A stretch of DNA of 64,000 nt from positions 186,001 to 250,000 of the forward strand of contig NZ_KB903621.1 of NCBI RefSeq assembly GCF_000379725.1, written 5' to 3'. Made by a program: the position numbers and the translations under genes. Under the pieces are notes generated by a model that saw only the letters and a list, made by a program, of their open reading frames with translations, was not told where the DNA came from and did not search any database. Each line of letters opens with the position of its first letter. Position 1 is the first letter of the stretch. The stretch comes from Cytophaga aurantiaca DSM 3654. Its GTDB lineage: Bacteria > Bacteroidota > Bacteroidia > Cytophagales > Cytophagaceae. Of this stretch, positions 1 through 8,338 are shown piece by piece.

Positions 1-569
1 CCTGTTAAGTTTGCTGTTGAAGTTTGTCCGTTTGAATTTGCGATCGGCAAATCTCTGCTTAATTCTATATGTCCATAACCGTATACAAAACCTGCACCTA
101 TGCCTAGTTTGTCATTAATTTTATAACTCACCGTTGGCTGAAAAAATACCGATAACAATTTCAGTTCTGTAATCGTGTATCTACCCGACCATCCGTTTGG
201 ATACGTGATCGTACTGCCGAATGGTGTGTAAATCCCCATACCGAATTTGAATTTACTGTCTTTCGGGCCCCATACTCCGTAACCGGTGAATGGAGTGCTT
301 ATTGGAGAGATCGTGTGATACTGCTGCTGGCTGTTTCCGTCTCTGAATGCGGTGCTTCCGGAAGTTAAACTTACACCGGCACTTACACTGTTGCCTTCCA
401 GATGCGACACACTTCCCGGATTATAGAAAACACTTGCAGCATCTAAGTTTGTTGCAACACCTGCCGCGCCCATGGCTTGCTGCTTCTGCCCCTGCAGATT
501 GACCTGAAAGCCTTGTGCAAAAAGCCATACAGGTGACAGCATACAAATACCAATTAATAATTTTTTCAT
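1..569 (-). CDS. FadL/OmpP1-family outer membrane transport protein (partial, C-terminus outside window)
   Basis: An open frame begins at the ATG complementary to 567-569 and runs off the left edge, giving about 189 N-terminal residues. It starts with a signal peptide (MKKLLIGICMLSPVWLFAQ). GFQVNLQGQKQQAMGAAGVA and then DAASVFYNPGSV follow, which is the usual opening of FadL/OmpP1/TodX porins, where the N-terminus forms the hatch of the barrel. Repeated aromatic and glycine-rich strands (YGVWGPKDSKFKFGMGIYTP, SYKINDKLGIGAGFVYGYGH) fit beta-barrel strands. The family moves long-chain fatty acids or other hydrophobic compounds across the outer membrane; the substrate here cannot be told. The 182 bp to the next gene are AT-rich and should hold the promoter. 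I see no defect other than truncation by the window edge. Confidence 0.85.
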   Translation of the reverse strand, partial: MKKLLIGICMLSPVWLFAQGFQVNLQGQKQQAMGAAGVATNLDAASVFYNPGSVSHLEGNSVSAGVSLTSGSTAFRDGNSQQQYHTISPISTPFTGYGVWGPKDSKFKFGMGIYTPFGSTITYPNGWSGRYTITELKLLSVFFQPTVSYKINDKLGIGAGFVYGYGHIELSRDLPIANSNGQTSTANLT

Positions 570-751
570 AGCATTAGATGATTACGGTTTAAAATTTTTT
601 AAAAATGCAATTGGTGACAATCCTTAAAAATTTAGGACATAGTCTTAATATACACATTCAAAACTTTATATAAAAGCTTTGTTCTGTCCCAATTATTAAT
701 TTATACGGCTAACGATTTAAAAAGGGTTTAAAATATCTTGCTCATGCAATT

Positions 752-1327
752 TTAATTTTGATCGGGTTTCTTTAAATACTCATCCGTAAAATGTTTTTTC
801 TCTTTGGGATTCGAGAATTTCTCCGTGTTGTAATTCTTAGAGTTTCCTTTAGAAATGGACAATGATTGCCAGTTTTCATTACAAAGCATTTTTCCTAAAA
901 AAACAATCTGTCCTACGTGGTATGGATAATGCGCCAATTGCCGATTGATAGCTTCCATCACAGTATGTCCCTGATTGCGGATATAAATGGTTTTTACTAA
1001 ATCTTCTTCCTGTAAATTATTGAGTGCACTGAAGAGACAATTCCAGCCTTCGTTCCATTTTAGTAATAATGCTTCTCGTGTTTTATCTTCGGTTTCAAAT
1101 TCTGCATCTCTGTTACGCCATTCTTTTTCGCCATCAGCTGTTAAAAAATCTGTCCAGCGTGATAACATGTTTCCCCAAAGATGTTTCACTATAATTGCAA
1201 TGCTATTGCTTTCCGGATTATACTGCCAATACAGTTGCTCGTCGCTTAGTTGCAAAAATGTTTTTTCACCTAATAGTTTATAGTATTCAAACTGTTTTAT
1301 GGTGCTTTCTAAATAATTGCTTTTCAT
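752..1327 (-). CDS. DinB-like (DUF1572-type) protein
   Basis: A protein of about 191 residues. The frame could start 8 codons upstream at 1351, but the ATG at 1327 (MKSNYLESTIKQFEYYKLLG) gives the usual family N-terminus and is preferred. The helical pattern, an N-terminal QLSDEQLYWQYNPESNSIAI segment, the KHLWGN helix and a late HYPYHVGQIVFLGK helix are typical of DUF1572 proteins in the DinB four-helix-bundle superfamily. Members often bind a metal through three histidines. His57 in KHLWGN (old-start numbering), H141 in AHYP and H145 in YHVG could fill that role, by inference. Physiological function is unknown for this subfamily; relatives include thiol transferases and damage-inducible proteins. 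It stands alone between the FadL gene and a secreted protein, with a gap of about 66 bp to the latter. Confidence 0.75.
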   Translation of the reverse strand: MKSNYLESTIKQFEYYKLLGEKTFLQLSDEQLYWQYNPESNSIAIIVKHLWGNMLSRWTDFLTADGEKEWRNRDAEFETEDKTREALLLKWNEGWNCLFSALNNLQEEDLVKTIYIRNQGHTVMEAINRQLAHYPYHVGQIVFLGKMLCNENWQSLSISKGNSKNYNTEKFSNPKEKKHFTDEYLKKPDQN

Positions 1328-1393
1328 AAAATTCAGGCTTATGTATTTCACTAATAAAAAACAAAGAGTAAGCGTTTTTAAAATAGTTATACT

Positions 1394-2065
1394 TTATAAA
1401 TATATTCCTTTTGAAACTTCCCAACTGTATGGACCTTTATAGTTTTTTAATGTCATGATAGTGTTTTCAAGTTTTCCCCATTCTGTTTTAGGTTCAGCAG
1501 AAGATTCATCATTCCCTGTTGAAACACTCCATTTCTTGGACAAAAAATTAAAACTATAATTCTGAAATTTCTTTGTTACTTGATTGTATATATTTCTATC
1601 TGCACCAATTAAATAGAAATCGTTTTCTTTATATCTGAACTTGTAATTTGTCAGATTATCCGTACTGCCGCCTTTGTAAAAAGAAATTTCCAAAATCCCA
1701 TTCACAATCTGCATGCCTTCATACCATGCACTCGTTTGATATTGATTGTATAATATTAAATTATTGCATTGCTCAATCAACTTAAATTGATTTTGAATGC
1801 TGTCGAAAAATGCAATTACAAGAATAAAATGTTGAAACTGTTCAGGTTTTAAATTTTTATTATTCCTATTCTCAATAACAAAGGCTACATCTTTAAAAGT
1901 ATCTTTATTTAAATCTCCACTCACTGTATCAACAACATTCCAATCAGTAGGTATAAAGTCTTTTATGTTTTTTGCTTTGGGTTTGATTGCTGGATATATA
2001 AAATCTTGACCAGATACAAAATGTATATTTGTAATAAACGCCAATATTAATATCGTATAACGCAT
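1394..2065 (-). CDS. Secreted protein of unknown function with an FG-GAP-like acidic motif
   Basis: 223 residues with a clear signal peptide (MRYTILILAFITNIHFVSGQ), so probably periplasmic or outside the cell. After it, GDLNKDTFKDVAFVIENRNN resembles the DxNxDxxxD calcium-binding loop of FG-GAP/VCBS repeats, a pattern also found in Bacteroidota proteins annotated only as hypothetical. The rest is aromatic-rich beta sequence (YKFRYKENDFYLIGADRN) and ends in SWEVSKGIYL. There are no cysteines to suggest a lipoprotein or disulfides. It begins 4 bp after the end of the antiporter gene on the same strand, so the two are very likely co-transcribed. Any functional link to ion or pH homeostasis is inferred from that alone. 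Confidence 0.6.
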   Translation of the reverse strand: MRYTILILAFITNIHFVSGQDFIYPAIKPKAKNIKDFIPTDWNVVDTVSGDLNKDTFKDVAFVIENRNNKNLKPEQFQHFILVIAFFDSIQNQFKLIEQCNNLILYNQYQTSAWYEGMQIVNGILEISFYKGGSTDNLTNYKFRYKENDFYLIGADRNIYNQVTKKFQNYSFNFLSKKWSVSTGNDESSAEPKTEWGKLENTIMTLKNYKGPYSWEVSKGIYL

Positions 2066-2069
2066 TTAA

Positions 2070-4352
2070 CTATTTACTTTGCTTTTCAGATATAATTAAT
2101 GTAGAAGGAATATCAGATAACCAAACACTTTTTGTTTCAACCAGTTTTTTCCAGCTATTTAAACTGATGATCATAATATCCTGCTGTTGCAAAAATGCTT
2201 TTCCAATAACCCGTTGATTTTGCAGCGTGATGTGATTGGGTGCATCCTTTTCAATTTTGCTTATTTTTTCTTTCGTCTCAGAATTGTTTTTGATCTCCCC
2301 TGCTGCATCCAATACAACAACCTGCGCTCCGCTGTTATAAATAAACTTCTGTGCATAATCAAACAAATAGGTATCCGTTACATCAAAGACCGGAATGAAA
2401 ATACGTTCGGTTTTTGTAAGATTTTTATCAATTAAAATTCCTACAGAAATATGCGTTCTTGTTAAGATCAATTTTGTTGTTTCATCAAACGGAGAGTTTT
2501 CAAATAATTTTTCTTTACCCGTTACTGTATTCAATAATTTTTCCGGATTGATCATACGGGTTGTAAAACCCAACACCTTTCCCAATAAACTTCCTTGAAA
2601 AATAGATTCACTTAAGCCAACTAAAAGCAGATCGTATTCGCCTTTGTTTGCCAGATCAGCAATATCGTAATTGATATCATTTGAAGCTTTAAACAAGGTA
2701 TCAACTTCCTGGTTCAGTTGTTTGGACTCTTCAAGGATGGGATCAAATATTTCTTTTTCGTATTCTTCTAAATTATAGTGATGCAGTTCATTTGTTTGTG
2801 ATAGATGCATCACTGTTAACGAAGTGGTGGTGTTTGATTTTTTTGTCAGACCGTTTGCAAGTTTTAATAAGGTCTTCCCTGTTTCTGTTGTTCCAAATGA
2901 AAGAAGAATTTTGTATTTACTTATACCCTTCATTACCTCTGGAACCTCAACAATCTTGGGTTTGAAAATATAATTTATAAAACTAAGAGCGGGACCAGTC
3001 ATAAACGTTGTTAACAACGCCATGATCACCATCATCGTAAATACTTCAGGTGTTAATACCCCCAGATCATAACCGATATTCAATACAACCAATTCCATCA
3101 AACCTCTTGTATTCATCAAGGCTCCGATCGTAAGACTGTTTTTCCAATTTTGGCCTACAAATTTTGCAGCCAGTGCACTTCCGATAAATTTACCCGCAAC
3201 GGCAACAAGAATAATTAAACCGGTAATTTTCCATAAATACGGATCATTCAGCAAACCTATCTGCGTGCGTAAACCGGTAAAGACAAAGAACAACGGTAAC
3301 AACAATACCAATGCAACGTCTTCTACTTTTTCAATAAATATATTTCTGAAACGGATGTTTTCCGGCATTACAGCTCCCGCCATAAATGCACCAAACAACG
3401 CATGAATCCCAATTATTTCTGTTGCATAAGAAGACAACAACAAGATCAATAAGAATATGGCTACAATAGGTTTGCTTAAATTTTCGCGGGTTGCATGCAG
3501 TTCACCCACACGTGATAAAAAGGGTTTGATCACATAGATCATCATGATCACATAAGCCAGCGCCAAACCTATAATATAAAATGCACTTAAAAAAGATCCT
3601 GCTTTTACAATGGCGATTACGGCTGCAAGGATACACCATGCCGTTATATCATCTGCCGCAGCACAGGTAATTACTACTGTACCCAATCGTGTTTTGTGTA
3701 TGCCGCGTTCCTGAACAATTCTGGCTAAGACCGGAAAGGCCGTAATGCTCATAGCAATACCAAGAAAAAGTGCAAACGATAAAAACTGTATGCCTTCAGG
3801 TGCAAAGGATTCATAAATGAAAAACGCCAGGCCCATTCCCAAAGCAAATGGAATAATGATACTTGCATGACTTATAACTACCGCTTCGTGTGCTTTGTTT
3901 CTCAACACTTTCAGATCCAGTTCCATTCCTACAATAAACATAAAAAGAATCAAACCGATCTGACTTAAGAACTGTAGGTTACCTAGTGATTTTGCCGGAA
4001 ATAAGGCCTCGGAAAATTCAGGGAAATACATACCAATCAACGACGGCCCTAATATAATTCCGGCGATAATTTCACCAACAACAGATGGCTGGCCGATCTT
4101 TTTACAAAACCAACCTAATATGCGGGCGATGATAATAATGGTTATGATTTGTGCCAGCAGTATTGCAAGCGGATGCTGCAGGTTGTGCAGCATAGCCGTT
4201 AAAAATTCTTCGAACTGACTTTTGCCGGATTGGGGAATAATAATATTTCTATCTTTTTCCAATGCTGCACCTAAGATTACGGTCCAGTACATTAAAACAG
4301 AAAAGATGCTGATTACGGATACATAAAAAATGCTGTTCTTAATTTTCTTCAT
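2070..4352 (-). CDS. Cation:proton antiporter (CPA2 family) with C-terminal USP-like domain
   Basis: 760 residues. An N-terminal hydrophobic segment (about 10-30) is followed by a Na+/H+ exchanger domain of about 12 membrane helices up to residue 450. It shows CPA2 hallmarks: GQPSVVGEIIAGIILGPSL near residue 90, LFMFIVGMELD, and TCAAADDITAWCILA, which carries the paired aspartates of the ion-binding site. NTRGLMELVVLNIG is another conserved stretch. The remaining 290 residues are soluble and contain two universal-stress-protein-like alpha/beta folds (YKILLSFGTTETGKTLLKLA; GEYDLLLVGLSESIFQGSLLG), a common regulatory tail in CPA2 proteins of Bacteroidota. The expected role is exchange of K+ or Na+ for H+ at the inner membrane; the ion is not determined. 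It is first of a two-gene unit with the secreted protein 4 bp downstream. The 228 bp upstream contain no gene. Confidence 0.88.
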   Translation of the reverse strand: MKKIKNSIFYVSVISIFSVLMYWTVILGAALEKDRNIIIPQSGKSQFEEFLTAMLHNLQHPLAILLAQIITIIIIARILGWFCKKIGQPSVVGEIIAGIILGPSLIGMYFPEFSEALFPAKSLGNLQFLSQIGLILFMFIVGMELDLKVLRNKAHEAVVISHASIIIPFALGMGLAFFIYESFAPEGIQFLSFALFLGIAMSITAFPVLARIVQERGIHKTRLGTVVITCAAADDITAWCILAAVIAIVKAGSFLSAFYIIGLALAYVIMMIYVIKPFLSRVGELHATRENLSKPIVAIFLLILLLSSYATEIIGIHALFGAFMAGAVMPENIRFRNIFIEKVEDVALVLLLPLFFVFTGLRTQIGLLNDPYLWKITGLIILVAVAGKFIGSALAAKFVGQNWKNSLTIGALMNTRGLMELVVLNIGYDLGVLTPEVFTMMVIMALLTTFMTGPALSFINYIFKPKIVEVPEVMKGISKYKILLSFGTTETGKTLLKLANGLTKKSNTTTSLTVMHLSQTNELHHYNLEEYEKEIFDPILEESKQLNQEVDTLFKASNDINYDIADLANKGEYDLLLVGLSESIFQGSLLGKVLGFTTRMINPEKLLNTVTGKEKLFENSPFDETTKLILTRTHISVGILIDKNLTKTERIFIPVFDVTDTYLFDYAQKFIYNSGAQVVVLDAAGEIKNNSETKEKISKIEKDAPNHITLQNQRVIGKAFLQQQDIMIISLNSWKKLVETKSVWLSDIPSTLIISEKQSK

Positions 4353-4580
4353 TGGATGCGTTTATTCAAACGATATTTTAATTTGTTATTAAATTATAAA
4401 AAATTGACTGGTTTTTAAAGCTTTATCACGATCATTGCTGAAAATACTTGAAATATAGTATTTATACGGAGCGCAGAAGCACGTGATTGTTGGTAGCAAA
4501 ATTTTCGGATACAAAATTTTATAATTTCTTAACACGGAATGTCTCTATCAAAAATGGGATGACGATCATTCGAAATTATA

Positions 4581-5819
4581 CTAGAGATCTTTTTGAAGCT
4601 TAGAAATATTTTTAATGATCGTATTTTTATCCGCTGTAGATTTTGCAAGATTCAATGCTTTTGTGAAATATTCCAACGCCTTTTTTGGATTAACTGCCAT
4701 ATGTAGATTTCCCAATAACGTATGGTATAAATGATTATCTACAAGATTTAACTTTTCTGCCTCCACAATTGCCGCTTCCCGCCCATTCGCTTTTGCCAAA
4801 GCAAAGGTTCTATTTAACGCTGCAATTGGTGAATATTCTAAAACCAGCAGCTTATTGTACAACTGCAGAATTTCTTCCCACTTTTCTAAACTATCCTTTT
4901 GCTGTGTATGCCAGTGCGCAATAGCTGCTTCAATATGATATTTTGAAAGTACATTTCCTGTTGATGCCTGAGTTAAAAAATACACACCTTTCTCTATCAG
5001 ATCCTGATTCCATAAATTCGAATCCTGATCCTCATAAAGTATGATTTCTCCATCTCCATCAATACGTGCATCAAAACGCGATGCATGAAAGCACATAAGC
5101 GACATCAATGCATTTACCTGTGGAAGATTTGTGGTTTGATTTTCAATGAGCAAAAAATTTAATCGCATGGCTTCAAAACAAAGGTCCTTGCGCATGCTTG
5201 TATCTCTTGAACTGGAATAATACCCTTCATTAAATAATAGATAAATGGTTGTTAAAACATTTTCTAATTTTGTTTGAATTTCATTTTTCGTTGGATATTC
5301 AATTTGTATTTTTTCCGTTCGTAGTTTTTCTTTAGCTCTATTTAACCGCTTATAAATTACTTCTTTGTTTGTTAAAAATGCGCTTGCAATTTCTTCTACT
5401 CCAAAACCACAAAGTATGTTTAACGACAACCCTATTTGAGCTTCTGAAGAAATACAGGAATCACAAACAGCAAACATCATTGCCAGCTGACTATCTTGTA
5501 TATTTTTGATCGACAGATCAATTTCAATTTCATCTGTCGATCCATTTAAGTATTTTATTTCTGAAGAAATTTTTTGATTAAAAAGTGTATTTCTTTTTAA
5601 ATAATCTTTTGTCTTGTTTTTTGAAACGGTATATAACCACGCTGTAGGATTTTCAGGTAAGCCTTTCAAGCCCCATAATTCAGAGGCCTGCAAAAAAGTA
5701 TCGCTTACAATATCTTCTGCAATTTCAATATGTTCAATACCAAATAACCTGCATAATACAGAAACAATTTTTCTATATTCTGTTCGGAATAAATGCGGTA
5801 TGAGTTCTTGTTCGTTCAT
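4581..5819 (-). CDS. ECF RNA polymerase sigma factor with C-terminal TPR-like extension (ECF42 type)
   Basis: 412 residues, about twice a minimal ECF sigma factor. Region 2 occupies roughly residues 10-75 (FRTEYRKIVSVLCRLFG, EDIVSDTFLQASELWG, NPTAWLYTVSKNKTKDYLKR). Region 4 lies around 115-165 (LSLNILCGFGVEEIASAFLT, then NKEVIYKRLNRAKEKLR). The long C-terminal part (LFNEGYYSS, IAHWHTQQ, NRTFALAKANG, YHTLLGNLHMAVNPKKALEY) is helical with TPR-like repeats, the arrangement described for the ECF42 group. That group lacks an anti-sigma factor and is typically encoded beside DGPF/YCII proteins. Exactly such a gene lies 56 bp upstream on the same strand. The TPR tail is thought to regulate activity, so targets and signal cannot be read from sequence. 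Confidence 0.85.
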   Translation of the reverse strand: MNEQELIPHLFRTEYRKIVSVLCRLFGIEHIEIAEDIVSDTFLQASELWGLKGLPENPTAWLYTVSKNKTKDYLKRNTLFNQKISSEIKYLNGSTDEIEIDLSIKNIQDSQLAMMFAVCDSCISSEAQIGLSLNILCGFGVEEIASAFLTNKEVIYKRLNRAKEKLRTEKIQIEYPTKNEIQTKLENVLTTIYLLFNEGYYSSSRDTSMRKDLCFEAMRLNFLLIENQTTNLPQVNALMSLMCFHASRFDARIDGDGEIILYEDQDSNLWNQDLIEKGVYFLTQASTGNVLSKYHIEAAIAHWHTQQKDSLEKWEEILQLYNKLLVLEYSPIAALNRTFALAKANGREAAIVEAEKLNLVDNHLYHTLLGNLHMAVNPKKALEYFTKALNLAKSTADKNTIIKNISKLQKDL

Positions 5820-5875
5820 AATAAAAAGCCTTTGTAAAAATACAAAGGCTTTTCTTAAATGTAATGAATCTTCAT

Positions 5876-6217
5876 TTACATATGTTTCACTTCTCTCACT
5901 TCAACATTGCCGCCAAATTTTAAGATCGGACAGCCTTTTGCTAATTCAACAGCCTCTTCATACGTTTCAACCTTGACGATCGAATAACCACCGATCAATT
6001 CTTTGATCTCGGTATACGGTCCATCGGTAACAACGTTTTTAGGATGCACAACTTTGCCACCAGCCATCAGGCTGTTTCCACGATCCGTTAATTTATTCTG
6101 AGCAGCAATACTTCCGATCCAATCCATCCAAAGTTTTGTTGTTGCCTGCATTTCTTCAGCAGAAGCTTTAGGAATGGCATTGAAGTCGTTTCTGAATACT
6201 AATAAGAAATCTTTCAT
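5876..6217 (-). CDS. YCII-related DGPF-domain protein
   Basis: 113 residues, the normal length for this family. It begins MKDFLLVFRNDFNAIPKAS and contains VVTDGPYTEIKELIGGYSIV, the diagnostic DGP(F/Y) segment of the YCII-related/DGPF domain, a ferredoxin-like alpha/beta dimer fold. The C-terminal ELAKGCPILKFGGNVEVREV strand-helix pattern matches family members. Biochemical activity is unproven for most DGPF proteins. It is the first gene of a two-gene unit with the ECF42-type sigma factor downstream (56-bp gap). Such pairs are conserved across many bacteria, and in studied ECF42 systems the DGPF gene is a target of the sigma factor, so autoregulation of this promoter is a reasonable inference. 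Confidence 0.88.
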   Translation of the reverse strand: MKDFLLVFRNDFNAIPKASAEEMQATTKLWMDWIGSIAAQNKLTDRGNSLMAGGKVVHPKNVVTDGPYTEIKELIGGYSIVKVETYEEAVELAKGCPILKFGGNVEVREVKHM

Positions 6218-6328
6218 AGGTGTAGTGTTTTTAAGTTCTTTTTATGAATGACGATCGGGTTTTCTATTTTGGACAGTTTGGGTAAAAATATTTTTAATTG
6301 TTTCAATTATTTCATTTTTACTCAAAAA

Positions 6329-6733
6329 TTAATGTGTATTCAGCATCATTTGTATTTTTTGAACAATATACGTATCAATCAAAAACGGAAAAGAGATCAT
6401 TCCAAAATATAAAATTCCATTTGCTATTTTCTCTCTGAAATTGCTTGTTAATTCCGTAACCTCAAACTCTTTGTTATAGAGACGCACATATACCTTTTGA
6501 ATAATGGTGTACAGCATTAAAAATATGAATAACATTTGTGCTCCGAAGTAACTTAAACTTTTATGTTCCCTGTGCTCATATATTTCAGGCACTGCACCAA
6601 ATGCAATTAACAGAATGGAAATAAACAGATGTTTGAAAAACACTTTTCTGTCTTTAAGATTTTCCTGATCAAAAATTACGACCCAGCCAACCGGTATAAA
6701 ATACAGTATATATAAGATCAGATCTTTATCCAT
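6329..6733 (-). CDS. Small integral membrane protein of unknown function
   Basis: 134 residues with four likely membrane helices: LILYILYFIPVGWVVIF, LFISILLIAFGAVPEIY, AQMLFIFLMLYTIIQKVY and GILYFGMISFPFLIDTYIVQ. Charged loops (DQENLKDRKVFFKH, YEHREHKS) separate them. No family recognised. The start at 6733 places a charged residue and then the first helix immediately, as expected for a polytopic inner-membrane protein. It is separated by 112 bp from the DGPF gene downstream and by 80 bp from the Fic gene upstream, all on the minus strand. There is no clear operon link. Confidence 0.55.
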   Translation of the reverse strand: MDKDLILYILYFIPVGWVVIFDQENLKDRKVFFKHLFISILLIAFGAVPEIYEHREHKSLSYFGAQMLFIFLMLYTIIQKVYVRLYNKEFEVTELTSNFREKIANGILYFGMISFPFLIDTYIVQKIQMMLNTH

Positions 6734-6812
6734 TTTAAAATCTAACGGTTTAAAAATCCGCCGGTGCTATAACAAAACGCGTAGCGGAAAAATTTAATGA
6801 TTTTGTATTTTT

Positions 6813-8138
6813 TTATTTTACAATTTGGGTTTCTATTAATTCATTAAATTTTTCAGACTTTAAATAAGCTTTTGTTTTTTTATTTTGTTCTATTACTTCT
6901 AAATATTCCATCTCCACTAATGCTAATAAATCTGCTCTAGCTGTTTGGTTTGAAATATTAAATCTAACTTCAATTTCTTTAACACTAAAGATTACATCTG
7001 GATCTTCATAAATCCATTTTAATATTATTGCCTGACGTTCATTTATCCCTTTTAATTTTTGAAAATTAATCAGCTGCTTTTTTTCATTTATTTTTCTTTG
7101 AATATATTTTTTCAAATCTTGAAAGGCAAGGTCCATTGTTTTAATTTTGTAATCAATAAAATATGTGACATCATTTTCATCTATTTCACTATACAAATAT
7201 GCTTGTGCATATTGTGTTTTACTTTTCACAATCAACCGTGATATTGATAAATACTCAGTGAGCCAGTATCCATTTCTTAATAGATACCAGTAAAATAAAG
7301 CTCTTGCAGTTCTGCCATTTCCATCAACAAAAGGGTGTATAAAGCCAATCATGAAATGTAAAACACATGCTTTAATTATTGGATGTATGAATTTATCTTT
7401 GTCTACATGGTTAAAAAAGTTAAAAACATCTTGCATTAAATGTGGTACTTTATCAAAAGTTGGTGGAGTATATATTATCTCACCATCTATTATGTCTACT
7501 ACATTTACATCATTATTATCCCTATAACAACCTTCGTCACTCACATTATCTAAAGTATCTTTGGTAATTAATCTATGAATTTCACATAACAGTTCCTCTG
7601 TAATTGGTTCATTTTTTAAATCAACAATATGTTTAATTGTTGTATAATTGTTCATTATCATTTGCTCAGATTTGTTTTTTGGCTTTGCATTTTTTCTGAG
7701 CATTTCTTTGGCTTTTTTGCGTGTTGTTACAGCCCCTTCAATCTGACTTGAAGCAATTGCTTCCTCCATAATTGAACTTATTAAATATCTTTTTTTATCT
7801 TCTTCAGGTATTACTCCTTGACTTCCTAATGTTCCTCCAATATTTAAATCAAATTCATGAAGACCTTTTTGTATTTTATCTGTTACATTATAATAAAAAG
7901 AATATCCACCAAATTGTAGTTTTTTGGCATTTAATCTTCTACTTAATTTTGTAATTGTCCATAATATTTCTGGTGCAATATTTTGTTCCGTTTTTTGATA
8001 TTTAATTTTGTCCCAATACAAATACTGATCATTGATTTTACTAATAAGAGAATCAAGATCTTCTTCATTTTTAGTTTTTATGGCTTCATCAAATAACTCT
8101 CTTTTGTACCAAGTTGGCGCTGCTTCAGGTTTTTTCAT
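6813..8138 (-). CDS. Fic-domain protein with N-terminal inhibitory motif and C-terminal winged helix
   Basis: 441 residues. The Fic signature HPFVDGNGRTAR lies near residues 268-279, with the catalytic His and the anion-binding GNGR loop intact, so AMPylation (AMP transfer from ATP to a protein hydroxyl) is the expected chemistry. SSQIEG at about 130-135 matches the [ST]xxxE[GN] inhibitory helix placed N-terminal to the Fic fold (class II), whose Glu blocks productive ATP binding. A long helical N-terminal region precedes it. Residues about 375-430 (IFSVKEIEVRFNISNQTARA, then DLLALVEMEYLEV) form a winged helix-turn-helix, suggesting DNA binding and autoregulation. The ATG is directly attached to a copy of a 22-bp sequence repeated upstream (see 8137-8243). 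The target protein is unknown. The base composition is even more AT-rich than that of its neighbours. Confidence 0.9.
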   Translation of the reverse strand: MKKPEAAPTWYKRELFDEAIKTKNEEDLDSLISKINDQYLYWDKIKYQKTEQNIAPEILWTITKLSRRLNAKKLQFGGYSFYYNVTDKIQKGLHEFDLNIGGTLGSQGVIPEEDKKRYLISSIMEEAIASSQIEGAVTTRKKAKEMLRKNAKPKNKSEQMIMNNYTTIKHIVDLKNEPITEELLCEIHRLITKDTLDNVSDEGCYRDNNDVNVVDIIDGEIIYTPPTFDKVPHLMQDVFNFFNHVDKDKFIHPIIKACVLHFMIGFIHPFVDGNGRTARALFYWYLLRNGYWLTEYLSISRLIVKSKTQYAQAYLYSEIDENDVTYFIDYKIKTMDLAFQDLKKYIQRKINEKKQLINFQKLKGINERQAIILKWIYEDPDVIFSVKEIEVRFNISNQTARADLLALVEMEYLEVIEQNKKTKAYLKSEKFNELIETQIVK

Positions 8139-8243
8139 ATCACAATATTTCCAAATTTGTGAATAATTAGGACATTTTTATAAATCTAATTCAATATCAC
8201 AATATTTCCAAATTTTAACAAAATTTGGAAATATTGTGATATT
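8137..8243. repeat. Three-copy 22-23 bp repeat, two copies forming a perfect inverted repeat, upstream of fic
   Basis: 8193-8215 and 8221-8243 are perfect reverse complements (23 bp each) separated by 5 bases (taaca). A third copy, identical over 22 bp and in the same orientation as the left arm, lies at 8137-8158 and reads into the Fic start codon. The shared core is atatcacaatatttccaaat. The arms have no U-run like that of a rho-independent terminator. Because the Fic protein has a winged-helix C-terminus and the copies straddle its promoter and start codon, I infer an operator for autoregulation. A hairpin in the 5' untranslated RNA is the alternative. Confidence 0.65.
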
Positions 8244-8275
8244 TGTAATTTTTGTATATTGATTAATAGATATTT

Positions 8276-8318
8276 ATAATAAAAAAGGGTGTTACTGTGT
8301 AACACCCTTTTTTATTAT
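8276..8318 (-). terminator. Rho-independent terminator after the YebC gene
   Basis: Arms 8276-8294 and 8300-8318 are perfectly complementary (core aagggtgtta / taacaccctt) around a 5-base loop, flanked by A/T runs on both sides. It lies 20 bp past the YebC stop. The run would also serve in the opposite direction, but no plus-strand gene ends here. Confidence 0.85.
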
Positions 8319-8338
8319 AAATCTTCCGCTTTAAGCAT

